A DNA stretch of 64,000 nucleotides from Spirochaetaceae bacterium (GTDB taxonomy: Bacteria > Spirochaetota > Spirochaetia > DSM-27196 > SKKC01), in assembly GCA_007694005.1 (NCBI GenBank), contig RECN01000074.1, positions 1-64,000 of the forward strand, in the 5' to 3' direction. Below are positions 35,834-45,032 of the stretch, one piece after another. Each line of letters starts with the position of its first letter. Within the stretch, counting starts at the first letter, position 1. Position numbers and translations under genes: made by a program. The notes beneath the pieces are model-generated. The model had not been told where the DNA came from, made no database searches, and worked only from the letters and a program-made list of their open reading frames with translations.

Positions 35834-36262
35834 ATGTATCAGTTTTATGCTTTAAACATCCTGTTTAACATCGTTGGCGGTGTAACGCTGGCCTACGGAT
35901 TTTTCGAGGAGAAAATGGGATTCGGTGACTTTCTCAACGCGGAAGGAATGCGGAACGAAGTATTTCGAACCGCGATCGGCGCGTTGACGCTGCTCTTTGG
36001 ATTCGCGAAACTCATCAGCGTCACTGAAGGGAACTGGTATGTTCTGGGCGATTTCTTTCCTGCGATCACGGGCATGGCCACAGGTTTTACGCTCCTTCTT
36101 GAACGCTGGTATAGGGAAGAGGCTCGCACGGAGGTACTTGACGCGCGATCACTGCGCTACCGGCTGGAGCGTGTGTTCATACTGCCGAAGAATGTGTACG
36201 GCGGGATATCGGTCATTGCCGGTATCATGCATCTGCTGTTTCACCACATACCACTGCTGTAA
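35834..36262 (+). CDS. Four-helix membrane protein of unknown function
   Basis: A 142-residue integral membrane protein with hydrophobic stretches at about 5-23, 43-63, 72-90 and 117-138. No catalytic or ligand motif is seen. GAGGT lies five bases before the ATG. The gene sits between the nnr transcript and a Nudix hydrolase, all reading rightward. Probably a conserved spirochaetal membrane protein; nothing more can be supported. Confidence 0.6.
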   Translation: MYQFYALNILFNIVGGVTLAYGFFEEKMGFGDFLNAEGMRNEVFRTAIGALTLLFGFAKLISVTEGNWYVLGDFFPAITGMATGFTLLLERWYREEARTEVLDARSLRYRLERVFILPKNVYGGISVIAGIMHLLFHHIPLL

Positions 36263-36282
36263 AACCGAATCCGGAGGTATAC

Positions 36283-36774
36283 ATGGACGGACACGACGAG
36301 ATGATGGACTTCGAGCGTGCGATCTATGACGGAGGCGAGCAGAGCATTCCGACGGCAACAGCCGATGAGCCGGTACAGGAGACGATGTCGGTTTCCGGCG
36401 TCGTCTTCCGTGACGGACGCTATCTTATGGGAAAGCGCAAACCGGGTGGGACCCTCGGTGGATGCTGGGAGTTCATCGGTGGAAAGGTAAACAGAAGTGA
36501 AGCACCTGGTGTTGCCCTGAAACGGGAGTTTCAGGAGGAGCTGGGGGTCGAAATCGATCTCGGTCCCCTGTTCTACCGGGGGAGCTTTCAGCACAACGGA
36601 ACGCATTTCACACTCCAGGCCTACAAGGCAGTTCTTTTAAGTGATGATTTTGCCGTCATTGAGCACGAGAAGGTCGACTGGGTCAGCGTCCCGGAAATGG
36701 CGGATCTTTCTATGGCGAGCTCTGACTACGGGATCTACGAGTATCTGAAATACCACCCGGAAGAGTGGTCTTGA
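36283..36774 (+). CDS. Nudix hydrolase, MutT-like
   Basis: A 163-residue Nudix enzyme. The Nudix box is complete: GGKVNRSEAPGVALKREF with QEELGV following, matching Gx5Ex7REUxEExGU, so Mg-dependent pyrophosphohydrolase activity is expected. The preceding VSGVVFRDGRYLMGKRKPGG and the late VDWVSVPEM are typical of MutT/NudG-type proteins that cleanse oxidised nucleotides. The N-terminal 30 residues are acidic and unusual. GGAGGT supports the start. It is convergent with glgC, six bases apart. Confidence 0.92.
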   Translation: MDGHDEMMDFERAIYDGGEQSIPTATADEPVQETMSVSGVVFRDGRYLMGKRKPGGTLGGCWEFIGGKVNRSEAPGVALKREFQEELGVEIDLGPLFYRGSFQHNGTHFTLQAYKAVLLSDDFAVIEHEKVDWVSVPEMADLSMASSDYGIYEYLKYHPEEWS

Positions 36775-36780
36775 CTCCTC

Positions 36781-38061
36781 TCAAATGACGGTCCCCGGAG
36801 GCACAATTCCGTTTTTCGGTATGATGATGATCCCGTCTCGCACGTAGTGATGCGGGTAGTCTCCGTCGGTATACGTCTCATACTGAAAGCCTATGCTGCA
36901 GCTCTCGCCAATGCGCGCGTTCTTGTCGATGATGGCGCCGCGTATATGTGCGTTCGCACCTATCCCTATATCCGGTAGGCCGCTCTCGCGGTTTTCGGCG
37001 CGACGGTTCACTGACTCGTAGTAGTCGGCACCCATGCACACGACACCGTCAAGATACGCTCCGTTTTCAACGTAGGTGCGGATTCCGACGATGGAGTTTT
37101 CTACCGTGGCGTTGGTCAGGACGCTTCCGTCACCGGTGAGACTCTGCGAGATGCGGCAGGAGTTGAACTTCGTTGCCGGAAGATCGCGTCGGTGTGTGTA
37201 GATCGGCATCTGTTCGTCGTAGAAATTGAAGTCCGGGTTGATCTGTGCGAGGTTCAGATTGGTGTCGTAGAAACTTTTTATCGTACCGATGTCTTCCCAG
37301 AAGCCGTCAAACAGATAGACGCTGACATTGCCTTCCTCGATTGCCGCGGGCAGGATGTGGCTGCCGAAGTCGGTCAGACTGTTATCGAGCCACTTTTCGA
37401 GGGCTGCGGCGCTGAACACGTATATTCCCATACTGCCGAGAAACTCCTTACCCTGCATTTCGTGTTCAGGGTTCGGATGAAGCTCGCTGGGAATGCGCAT
37501 GTGCGAAATGTCGGTGCTCAACGGTGGTTTCTCTACAAACTCGGTTATCTGTCTGTTCTTCTTCGCCGAGAGAACTCCGAAGGCGACCGCCTGTTCTCGG
37601 GTCACGGGAGTCGCTGCAACCGTAATATCGGATCCACTCTCAACGTGCAGTTTTACCATTTCCGCGAGGTCCATGCGGTAGAGCTGGTCCCCCGACAGTA
37701 TGAGATAGTAGTCGGGTTCCTGCGGGCGAAAATGGACAAGATTCTTTCTGACGGCGTCAGCTGTTCCCTCGTACCAGCCCGAGTCGCCGAAGGTCTGTTC
37801 CGCAGCGAGAATTTCGACGAAGCCCCTCGTAAAACTATCAAAGAGGTAGGTGCTCGCGAGGTGTATGTGCAGGCTCGCTGAGTTGAACTGCGTGAGCACA
37901 TACATCTGCTTGAACCCGCTGTTTATGCTGTTTGAGATCGGAATGTCGACAATGCGGTATTTCGCTCCAAAAGGAACAGCCGGCTTGGCGCGTTCTTTGG
38001 TCAGGGGATACAGGCGGGTACCTTTGCCGCCGCCGAGAATGATCGAAAGAACTTTTGCCAC
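36781..38061 (-). CDS. glgC: Glucose-1-phosphate adenylyltransferase
   Basis: A 426-residue ADP-glucose pyrophosphorylase, the committed step of bacterial glycogen synthesis. The N-terminal nucleotidyltransferase domain has LGGGKGTRLYPLTKERAKPAVPFG, the substrate region contains EKPP, and the C-terminus is a left-handed beta-helix with several ENSIVG/IGIGANAHIRGAIIDKNARIG turns. The GTG at 38061, seven bases after GGGGG, gives the family length; the open frame further upstream is not supported. It has its own promoter. No complete glgA or branching enzyme gene is in the window, only the orphan domain at 41647. Confidence 0.96.
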   Translation of the reverse strand: MAKVLSIILGGGKGTRLYPLTKERAKPAVPFGAKYRIVDIPISNSINSGFKQMYVLTQFNSASLHIHLASTYLFDSFTRGFVEILAAEQTFGDSGWYEGTADAVRKNLVHFRPQEPDYYLILSGDQLYRMDLAEMVKLHVESGSDITVAATPVTREQAVAFGVLSAKKNRQITEFVEKPPLSTDISHMRIPSELHPNPEHEMQGKEFLGSMGIYVFSAAALEKWLDNSLTDFGSHILPAAIEEGNVSVYLFDGFWEDIGTIKSFYDTNLNLAQINPDFNFYDEQMPIYTHRRDLPATKFNSCRISQSLTGDGSVLTNATVENSIVGIRTYVENGAYLDGVVCMGADYYESVNRRAENRESGLPDIGIGANAHIRGAIIDKNARIGESCSIGFQYETYTDGDYPHHYVRDGIIIIPKNGIVPPGTVI

Positions 38062-38118
38062 AATATACCCCCGGACGTGCGAGTGATTCCGCTTACAGCC
38101 TGCACAAATGGTATATGC

Positions 38119-38148
38119 AGTGTATGAACCGTTTGGTTCTGCGGTCAA
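38119..38148 (-). promoter_or_regulatory. Sigma-70-type promoter for glgC
   Basis: On the minus strand, TTGACC (38143-38148) and TACACT (38119-38124) are separated by 18 bases. The predicted leader is about 50 bases, in the gap shared with the divergent mrfA gene. Confidence 0.5.
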
Positions 38149-38201
38149 GCTCTGTTTTGACCTGTGGATTGATGATATGCTTCCGATCGGAGGCCATACG
38201 G

Positions 38202-40520
38202 ATGTCGGATGTCGGAAGCGTGCTCGAGGACCTCTCGAGAGACCCGTCGTTTACTGATTGCGTGACCCGATGGGAGCACATGGCTTCAGTTACCGGACGA
38301 TACCGGGACGTGCCGGAAGACCTCTCGCCACGTCTCAAGGACCTTCTTGAGGCACGAGGCATCGACAGGCTGTATACGCATCAGGCGGAGGCCTACGAAG
38401 CGGTGCGCGCCGGGCGGCACACCATAATTGTCACACCTACCGCGAGTGGAAAGACCTGGTGTTATAACCTCCCGGTCATGCAGACCATCCTCGAACACCC
38501 CGAGGCGCGTGCCCTGTACCTTTTTCCTACGAAAGCCTTGAGTCAGGATCAGCAGTCGGAGCTCAACGAGTCGGTCATCGCCGGGAATCTTCCGGTAAAG
38601 GTTGTGACCTACGATGGCGACACGCCGACGAGCATACGGGCTGCCGCACGGACGACGGGTCAGATCGTCATATCGAACCCGGACATGATCCACTCGGGCG
38701 TGCTCCCGAATCATCCCCGATGGATCACGTTTCTGAAGAATCTTCGCTTTGTCGTGATCGACGAAGTTCACACCTACCGCGGCGTGTTCGGAAGCCACAT
38801 GACAAACGTGATTCGCAGACTCAAGCGTATAGCCGCTTTCTACGGGGCAAACCCGCTGTTTATCTGTTCCTCGGCAACCATCGGAAACCCGCGCGAACTC
38901 GCCGAACGTATTATCGCTGAACCTCTGCACCTGATCGATCAAAGCGGTGCACCTCGGGGTGAGAAGCACGTGATTCTCTATAATCCGCCCTTCGTCGATC
39001 GCGTGCAGGGTATACGGCGTGGCGTTGTCCTTGAGGCACGCCGACTGGCGCTCGAGTTTCTTCGCAGAAGGGTCAAGACCATAGTCTTCAGTCGCAGCAG
39101 AACGCGAACCGAGCTCATTGCGGCGTACATCAACAAGACCCTCGCAAACACCTATACGGATAACGGGGGTATCCGCGTGGAGAGCTATCGCGGGGGCTAT
39201 CTTCCCTCCGAACGGCGTGAGATTGAGCGTGGGCTTCGGGACGGCAGCATACACGGCGTTGTTTCGACGAACGCTCTCGAACTGGGCATAGATATCGGTG
39301 GACTCGACGTTTCGATCTCCGCCGGGCTGCCTGGTGCGATATCGAGTGCATGGCAGCAGGCCGGGCGGGCAGGGCGCAGGAACTCCCTGAGCGCGTCGAT
39401 ACTGGTGGCGTCGTCGAATCCTCTGGATCAGTACATGGTCGGTAACCCCGACTATTTTTTCGGGCGGAGTCCCGAAGACGGATTCGTGGATCCTGATAAC
39501 CTGTTTATCCTCGGTGACCATTTGAAGTGTGCCGTCTTCGAGCTGCCATTCTCCGAGGAACAACCGTTCCCCGAGGGGTCCCGACAACTTCTGCACGCAA
39601 TCGAAGAGACGGGAGTTGTCCGGCATACCGCAGGCCGGTTTCACTGGGCCGACCGCAGTTATCCGGCTGAGTCGATCTCCCTTCGAACCGCCACGAACGA
39701 TAATGTGGTCATCGTTGACACAACCCGTGGTGCGAACTCCGTCATTGGTGAGATCGACCGTGCCTCGGCAAAGGAAGAACTTTTTGACAACGCCGTGTAC
39801 ATACACCGGGGTGAACAGTTCATTGTGACGAATCTGGATATCGCAAACCGTCGGTGTTACGTAGAGCAGTCACAGGTCAACTACTACACCGACGCCATCG
39901 TCAAGCGCGACATCAAGGTGCTTCACGAAGACGAGTCGGTCGTTTCCGGAGCGTGCCGGATCGTAACCGGAGACATCCTCGTCAGAAGTCAGATATCAAA
40001 GTTCAAGAAGATACGCTACCGCACGCACGAAAACGTTGGCTATGGCGAGATCAGTCTGCCCGAAGAACAGATGCATACGCGGGCGTGCATGATCATACTG
40101 GAACCGACGAGTCCGGCAGGTAAGAGTCTTGAAGACCTCGTTCCGGAAGCGCAGCCCATAGTCCTCGGTCGTCTGGGGTCGGTGATCCGTAACCTTGCCC
40201 CGGTGCATCTCCTGTGTGATCGTGGAGACATCGGAACCGCAGAACGGCTTAGAGACCCACACTTCGACCATCCGACGGTATATGTGTATGATCGCTATCC
40301 GGGCGGTGTAGGCCTGGCGGAGACCTTCACGCATAAGCTGCTCGACATACTCGATGCCTGCCGTACGCTCGTCGATTCCTGCGCCTGTGTGGACGGTTGT
40401 CCGTCCTGTGTCGGCCCACGAAACAGGGAAGAGGAGATCGACGCGAATCCGAAAGACGCCGTCTCCCGTCTGCTTTCAGCCTGGTTGTCGGCCCGACCGG
40501 ATCGCCTGTCTGAGGAGTGA
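38202..40520 (+). CDS. mrfA: DEAD/H-box DNA helicase MrfA-like (YprA)
   Basis: A 772-residue superfamily-2 helicase. Motif I is TPTASGKTW, motif II is IDEVHTY (a DEVH variant), motif III is SSAT, and motif VI is QQAGRAGRR. The C-terminal DUF1998 region carries four cysteines (DSCACVDGCPSC) that bind zinc in this family. This layout matches Bacillus MrfA/YprA, the helicase of the mitomycin-C repair pair. The ATG at 38202 follows CGGAGG at eight bases. It overlaps the MrfB-like exonuclease gene by four bases, preserving the Bacillus gene order. Function in this organism is inferred. Confidence 0.9.
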   Translation: MSDVGSVLEDLSRDPSFTDCVTRWEHMASVTGRYRDVPEDLSPRLKDLLEARGIDRLYTHQAEAYEAVRAGRHTIIVTPTASGKTWCYNLPVMQTILEHPEARALYLFPTKALSQDQQSELNESVIAGNLPVKVVTYDGDTPTSIRAAARTTGQIVISNPDMIHSGVLPNHPRWITFLKNLRFVVIDEVHTYRGVFGSHMTNVIRRLKRIAAFYGANPLFICSSATIGNPRELAERIIAEPLHLIDQSGAPRGEKHVILYNPPFVDRVQGIRRGVVLEARRLALEFLRRRVKTIVFSRSRTRTELIAAYINKTLANTYTDNGGIRVESYRGGYLPSERREIERGLRDGSIHGVVSTNALELGIDIGGLDVSISAGLPGAISSAWQQAGRAGRRNSLSASILVASSNPLDQYMVGNPDYFFGRSPEDGFVDPDNLFILGDHLKCAVFELPFSEEQPFPEGSRQLLHAIEETGVVRHTAGRFHWADRSYPAESISLRTATNDNVVIVDTTRGANSVIGEIDRASAKEELFDNAVYIHRGEQFIVTNLDIANRRCYVEQSQVNYYTDAIVKRDIKVLHEDESVVSGACRIVTGDILVRSQISKFKKIRYRTHENVGYGEISLPEEQMHTRACMIILEPTSPAGKSLEDLVPEAQPIVLGRLGSVIRNLAPVHLLCDRGDIGTAERLRDPHFDHPTVYVYDRYPGGVGLAETFTHKLLDILDACRTLVDSCACVDGCPSCVGPRNREEEIDANPKDAVSRLLSAWLSARPDRLSEE

Positions 40521-41701
40521 TCGTGAGGGAGAACCTCAGTAAACGTCTGCAACGTCTGCAGACCGACGGAAAAAACATCATCACTCCGGTACATGAACAC
40601 ACCGGCAGCTCTCCTGCGGTTGGGGATGCCGAACTCGCCAATCTCGGATTCGATCGCCTCTTTGATCATGTATGGTGCCGGACGAGCACGCACGAACTCG
40701 GCGCTGATCTCTCGCAGCGTATCGGGCAGTATCAGCGCAGCGGTCTGATTCTGCCGGATCATCCCGGCCCCTACGTCTTTTTTGACGCGGAGACGACGGG
40801 ACTGGGCGTCGGGGCCGGGACAGTCGCCTTTCTGTCGGGTTGTGGGTTTCTCGAGTCAGACGGGGTGTTTCGTCTTCATCAGTACATTATGTCGGACTAT
40901 CCGGGCGAGCCGGCCTATCTCGAACTGCTCGCCGGCCATCTCTCACCCGATGTCCGGATCGTCAGTTACAACGGGAAAAGTTTCGACACCAGCGTGCTGA
41001 CCACCCGCTTTCTCATGAACGGGATACCCTGGACCCGACCGTCGCAGCTCGATCTCCTGTACACCGTGCGCCGGCTGTACCGCACACGCATCGGGCGCTG
41101 TAATCTCGGTACCGTCGAGGAAGAGCTTCTTGATATCCACAGACACATGGATATACCCGGAGCGGAGGTGCCACAGCGCTACTTCATGTTTCTCGAAACA
41201 GGCGCTGCCGAGCTGCTGAAACCGGTCATTGCGCATCACGAGCAGGATATCGTGAGCCTGGTCAAACTACTGGTCTTTGTCGAAGACGATCTGCACAGGG
41301 ACCATTCAGAGCGGAAAGCCGATCCTGTCGGCATGGCCCGCCACGTCGTGCCTGTGGATGTCGAGCGTGCCATTCGTCTCCTGTCCCCGTACGTCAGACC
41401 CGACTACCCCTTTGGCGATTCGCGACGAGCCATGGTTCTTCAGGCGGGCCTGCTCAAGCGGGTGGGGCGTACGCACGAGGCCGTCCCGCTGTGGCGGAGT
41501 CTGTATCGGCCCGGGGGCAGTGTGACCGCGGGTATAGAACTCGCAAAGTACTTCGAACATCGAGCCGGCAAACCCGATTCAGCCCTCGCAATCTGTCAGG
41601 AAATGTGCGAAACATCGCTTGAAAGCCGGGTGCGCGAAGCGCTCGATCATCGTATCGAGCGTCTGCTCAGGCGTGTCCGCGACCGGACGAGCGATGAGTA
41701 G
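40517..41701 (+). CDS. mrfB: RNase H-like exonuclease MrfB-like (YprB)
   Basis: A 394-residue protein with an N-terminal RNase H-like DEDDh exonuclease domain and a helical TPR-like C-terminus. The catalytic acids are in VFFDAETTGLG (DxE), the YNGKSFDTSVL segment, and HHEQDIVSL (His and last Asp). This matches MrfB/YprB, the nuclease partner of MrfA. The start is a GTG inside the helicase stop (GTGA). The last 55 bases overlap the convergent glycogen-synthase-like gene. Activity is predicted from the intact motifs. Confidence 0.88.
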   Translation: MIVRENLSKRLQRLQTDGKNIITPVHEHTGSSPAVGDAELANLGFDRLFDHVWCRTSTHELGADLSQRIGQYQRSGLILPDHPGPYVFFDAETTGLGVGAGTVAFLSGCGFLESDGVFRLHQYIMSDYPGEPAYLELLAGHLSPDVRIVSYNGKSFDTSVLTTRFLMNGIPWTRPSQLDLLYTVRRLYRTRIGRCNLGTVEEELLDIHRHMDIPGAEVPQRYFMFLETGAAELLKPVIAHHEQDIVSLVKLLVFVEDDLHRDHSERKADPVGMARHVVPVDVERAIRLLSPYVRPDYPFGDSRRAMVLQAGLLKRVGRTHEAVPLWRSLYRPGGSVTAGIELAKYFEHRAGKPDSALAICQEMCETSLESRVREALDHRIERLLRRVRDRTSDE

Positions 41702-42423
41702 GTCTCGGACCATCTGTCAGCCGACCACGAGACGTGCTCCCCGGCGGATAGCTCCAGGTCGACAAACGAGCGGCCGGCTTCAAGAAGGGAGATTCCGCCG
41801 TCCGAGTACAGACCGGTGCGCACAGCGTCTTCGTGGCGTATTCCAAGGCGGGACAGGAGCATAGGGTCGCCTGTCGGGCACCGTTCACCGTCAGCGCTCC
41901 CGTCAATCGACAGAACCGTCGCGGTTCCGGAAAACCCGCGGCGCAGTTCCCGGGTCCGCGCGAGAACCGCTGCGTACGCGGTCTGCCAGGTAAACAGATG
42001 CAGCAGGTGTGGAGTCCAGAACAGGGCCCGACATACCGGGAACACCGACGCGGACAGAAACGCGGCGCGTTCGATAGCGGCGGGAGCGCCGTCTGCCCCC
42101 CGTGCAAAATAGTCCTGGTGATCGACGAAGTACAGCGCTGTGGCCGAGTCTTCCGGATGTGAAGCGGTCAGTACTGCAACGAAGTGCTCGTGAACACCCA
42201 ACTCCACAGAAACCGGATCCGGATGACGGTACAGCGGCGTCCGGTCAACACCCGATAGACAGGGCATGAGCACTCGTGCGTCGATTCCCGTGTCCCGTAA
42301 CGATCGCGCAAGATCCGAGACGGCGCGACCAGTCGCCGTTTCTCCGGTGATTGGAGCCGTCTCCGGCGAAACAAGCAGGACGCGTAAGGGTAGGGATTCG
42401 GCTTCGAATGTCGGTTGGACCAT
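41647..42423 (-). CDS. Orphan glycogen-synthase N-terminal domain-like protein
   Basis: A 258-residue protein that resembles only the N-terminal Rossmann domain of GT5 glycogen/starch synthases: RVLLVSPETAPITGETATGRAVSDLARSL aligns with the usual opening strand-loop-helix, followed by VLMPCL and HLLHLFTWQTAYAAVL, where active enzymes have HxHDWQT. The KxGGLxDV nucleotide-sugar loop is not conserved and the C-terminal ADP-glucose-binding domain is missing. It is therefore probably not a working synthase. Its C-terminus is encoded over the 3' end of mrfB. glgC lies 3.6 kb away. It could be a regulator, a remnant or a new activity. Confidence 0.6.
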   Translation of the reverse strand: MVQPTFEAESLPLRVLLVSPETAPITGETATGRAVSDLARSLRDTGIDARVLMPCLSGVDRTPLYRHPDPVSVELGVHEHFVAVLTASHPEDSATALYFVDHQDYFARGADGAPAAIERAAFLSASVFPVCRALFWTPHLLHLFTWQTAYAAVLARTRELRRGFSGTATVLSIDGSADGERCPTGDPMLLSRLGIRHEDAVRTGLYSDGGISLLEAGRSFVDLELSAGEHVSWSADRWSETYSSLVRSRTRLSRRSIR

Positions 42424-42438
42424 ACCTGATGAGCTCTC

Positions 42439-43305
42439 CTATACGTTTCGATAGTAGGTTATGCGGAATTCGTCGGTGGTAGTGTACTGTAGTGTCCGAT
42501 ACATGCGAAGAGCCGGAGCATTATGCGTTTTCACAAAGAGGCTCGTGCGTCGTTCCTCCGTGTCGGTTTCGCTCAGAAGCGCACGCATCACGAGTTTGCC
42601 TATGCCGCGGGAACGGAAACTCTCCCGGGTAAAAACGCCTCCGATCTGGTCCCATCCGAAACCGCGGGCGTTAGTCTGAGCCTTCGCGACGATGCCTGCG
42701 TGGGTAGTCGCAACGTAGACGGCCTGTTTTTTCAGCGATACGCGAAGCTGCTTCATGCAGACATCCGGGTCGAACTGTGCCGGATCGATAAGAACTTCCT
42801 CAAGCTCATACAACCTCTGAATGGGGTATATGCTCTCGGCATCCGACAGTTCTGCACGGCGTATCCTGACGGTACCGTCGCCGACACTTTGTGAAGCGGC
42901 GACCGGGAGCTGCCGCTCCATCAGGTAATAGGACACGTGGGTAAGCGCAGGGCGCGAAAACACCGCTTCCATGTTCAGAACGTCGCGCTGTGTACCCATG
43001 ACGCAGAAGAGACGGGGTCCGAGAGCGTTCAGCGCGGTCTTGAGTCCGACCCGGTCCGGCAATGCGCCTTCCGAAAGGACCGGATACACGAAACCACCAG
43101 CGGTGTAGTAAACGCAGCCTTCGATGCCTGATGGTCCGTCGTAAATCAGATACCGGCCCGATACCGGATTGCGGCCGCTTTCGTGTTTAATGCGTTCGGT
43201 GACCGTTACGCAGCGTGATTCACGCTGCATGAGGTAGTGTTGGAGTTCCTTCTTATGGCTGCGCTTGGCCGGACGCCACCGGGACTTGCCGGAAAAGCTG
43301 ATCAT
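42439..43305 (-). CDS. GNAT family N-acetyltransferase
   Basis: A 288-residue protein with an unassigned N-terminal half and a C-terminal GNAT domain (about 145-280). The acetyl-CoA loop is FRSRGIGK, preceded by WDQIGGVFT and followed by TSLFVKTHNAPALRMYRTLQY, all typical of GNATs. The N-terminal half (YLIYDGPSGIEGCVYYTAGG and further) may be a second degenerate GNAT-like module. It overlaps the GH3 gene by four bases. Acceptor substrate unknown. Confidence 0.82.
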   Translation of the reverse strand: MISFSGKSRWRPAKRSHKKELQHYLMQRESRCVTVTERIKHESGRNPVSGRYLIYDGPSGIEGCVYYTAGGFVYPVLSEGALPDRVGLKTALNALGPRLFCVMGTQRDVLNMEAVFSRPALTHVSYYLMERQLPVAASQSVGDGTVRIRRAELSDAESIYPIQRLYELEEVLIDPAQFDPDVCMKQLRVSLKKQAVYVATTHAGIVAKAQTNARGFGWDQIGGVFTRESFRSRGIGKLVMRALLSETDTEERRTSLFVKTHNAPALRMYRTLQYTTTDEFRITYYRNV

Positions 43306-45032
43306 TCCAGGGCCTCTAAGAGCGGCCGGCGAAGCGCAGACAGCGGAATCCGGCCCTGCGGTGTAAAGTCACCGAAGATCGCGGACAGCCCCGCTGCGTG
43401 ACTGACATCGGTGAGCCCGAATACCGCAACAGCATCCTGAACCCATTCCATTTCGGCGAGATAGAGCGGGGACAGACTCGACAGCACGATGACCCGGTCG
43501 GCAAAGGGTTCAAGCTCGGCCAGTATTTCCGCACTGTTACGATTCGACAGGCCGAACACGATCGTGTCGAAACGAGCTGCGTTGTTGCGTATCCATGCCC
43601 GGTCAGAAGCGCGCGAGACGTGGGTCGGCGTGTAGGGAAACACAAAACGCTCGGCTGCGGGGATGCGCCTGGTGGCAGCCGAGAGAAATGAAGCGACGTT
43701 TCCTGCGACGAGAACCCTGCCGAGCGCGTCTTCGCGAAGCGGTAGACGGCTGTTGCGGAGTACGGTGACCCCGAGTGCGGCCTGCTCGGCGAAAAAATGC
43801 TGGTGTTCGTCGATAGGGAGGCTGTCGCGTATAAGGGATAGGTCCGGCACGAGCGGCACACGGTTCTCGTGGCCGAGGAAGCGTATCTTGGTTTCGAGAA
43901 CGCGAAGCACCGACTCGTCGGTGGTTCTGCGAAAGTCGGCATCGTCGCGGTAGCGGCGGAGCAGTGTCTGCCAGATGGGCCCCTGCGCGTCGGGGGTTCG
44001 TGAGAGCATGACCATGTCGTTTCCGGCAGCGATCGCCTCGACGACCATCTCTTCGAAGCTCCAGCCCTGACCCTGCGCGTAGTCAATAGCGCCTCGCATA
44101 TACAGGTCGTCCGTGATCGCAAGGCCGGTAAAACCGAGTTCGTCGCGGAGGATGTCTCTCATAAAGAAGCGGGACAGCGAGGCGGGGGTGTACGCGTCGG
44201 TGATGTTCGGGAACGCGAGGTGCGCACTGAGTACCGCCGGAACGCCTTCGTGAATCATCATTCGGAAGGGGAGCAGATCGAGCTCGTGCAGTTGAGCAAG
44301 CGTTTCCTCGAGACGGGGCAGCAGGAGATGGCTGTCGCCAACGGCGTTTCCGTGACCGGGGTAGTGCTTCGCCGTTGGTATGACCCACTCGGCCTGGGAA
44401 CCCGCCGCAAATGCCATGCCCAGAACTGCGGTCTGCACGGGATCGTCGCTGAACGCACGCGAGCCGATTACCGATGCCTCTGTGTTGCGATAGACATCGA
44501 CGGTCGGTGCGAAGTTCATGTTCATGCCCAGAAGTCGGAGTTCTCTCGAGATACGCACCGCCGACTCGTAGCTGTCGTGTGGAGATCCCCCGGCACCGAG
44601 CGCCATATTCCCCGGTGTATGGCTCGTCCGGTCGCGCACGTGGCGGACCCAGCCTCCCTCCTGATCGGTCGCTGTAAACAGGGGTATGCCCGCCCGCTGT
44701 GCCAGCGCTCTCGTCTGCATGGTACCGAGCGAACGGGCAAGTTCAATGGCGTTGTTCGTGTTCCAGCCGAACACCTTCACACCACCGATCCCCCGGGTGT
44801 TTATCCACTCGAGAACCGCCTGACTCGGGGAGACGCCGTCCCAACCGACCAGAAACAGCTGCGCGAGACGTTCTTCCGTGGACATCGAATCAAAGAGATT
44901 CCGTGCCTGCTCAGCGACGGTCGTGTCTTGTTCATGAAAGAGAAAAGAATCCGGCGGTGCGGCCGATGCGAAATACGTCGCGAGAAGCAGAATGAAGGCT
45001 GTCAGAAAGCAGGTTGGTCTAGGTGTCTTCAT
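43302..45032 (-). CDS. Exported glycoside hydrolase family 3 (NagZ-like beta-N-acetylhexosaminidase)
   Basis: A 576-residue exported protein with an N-terminal signal peptide (about 1-25). The GH3 barrel carries TAKHYPGHGNAVGDSH, the NagZ-type signature that includes the His/Asp acid-base dyad, and the nucleophile Asp in GLAITDDLYMRGA. A C-terminal alpha/beta domain (about 380-576) is present, unlike short single-domain NagZ. Periplasmic release of GlcNAc from peptidoglycan or chitin-like sugars is likely. It overlaps the thioredoxin reductase gene by 14 bases and the GNAT gene by four, forming a leftward three-gene unit. Confidence 0.9.
   Translation of the reverse strand: MKTPRPTCFLTAFILLLATYFASAAPPDSFLFHEQDTTVAEQARNLFDSMSTEERLAQLFLVGWDGVSPSQAVLEWINTRGIGGVKVFGWNTNNAIELARSLGTMQTRALAQRAGIPLFTATDQEGGWVRHVRDRTSHTPGNMALGAGGSPHDSYESAVRISRELRLLGMNMNFAPTVDVYRNTEASVIGSRAFSDDPVQTAVLGMAFAAGSQAEWVIPTAKHYPGHGNAVGDSHLLLPRLEETLAQLHELDLLPFRMMIHEGVPAVLSAHLAFPNITDAYTPASLSRFFMRDILRDELGFTGLAITDDLYMRGAIDYAQGQGWSFEEMVVEAIAAGNDMVMLSRTPDAQGPIWQTLLRRYRDDADFRRTTDESVLRVLETKIRFLGHENRVPLVPDLSLIRDSLPIDEHQHFFAEQAALGVTVLRNSRLPLREDALGRVLVAGNVASFLSAATRRIPAAERFVFPYTPTHVSRASDRAWIRNNAARFDTIVFGLSNRNSAEILAELEPFADRVIVLSSLSPLYLAEMEWVQDAVAVFGLTDVSHAAGLSAIFGDFTPQGRIPLSALRRPLLEALE

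Noticed and set aside
38286-39806. Long minus-strand open frame (506 codons) inside the helicase gene
   Set aside because: It is antisense to mrfA, has no recognisable domains and no ribosome binding site; GC-rich genes produce such shadow frames.
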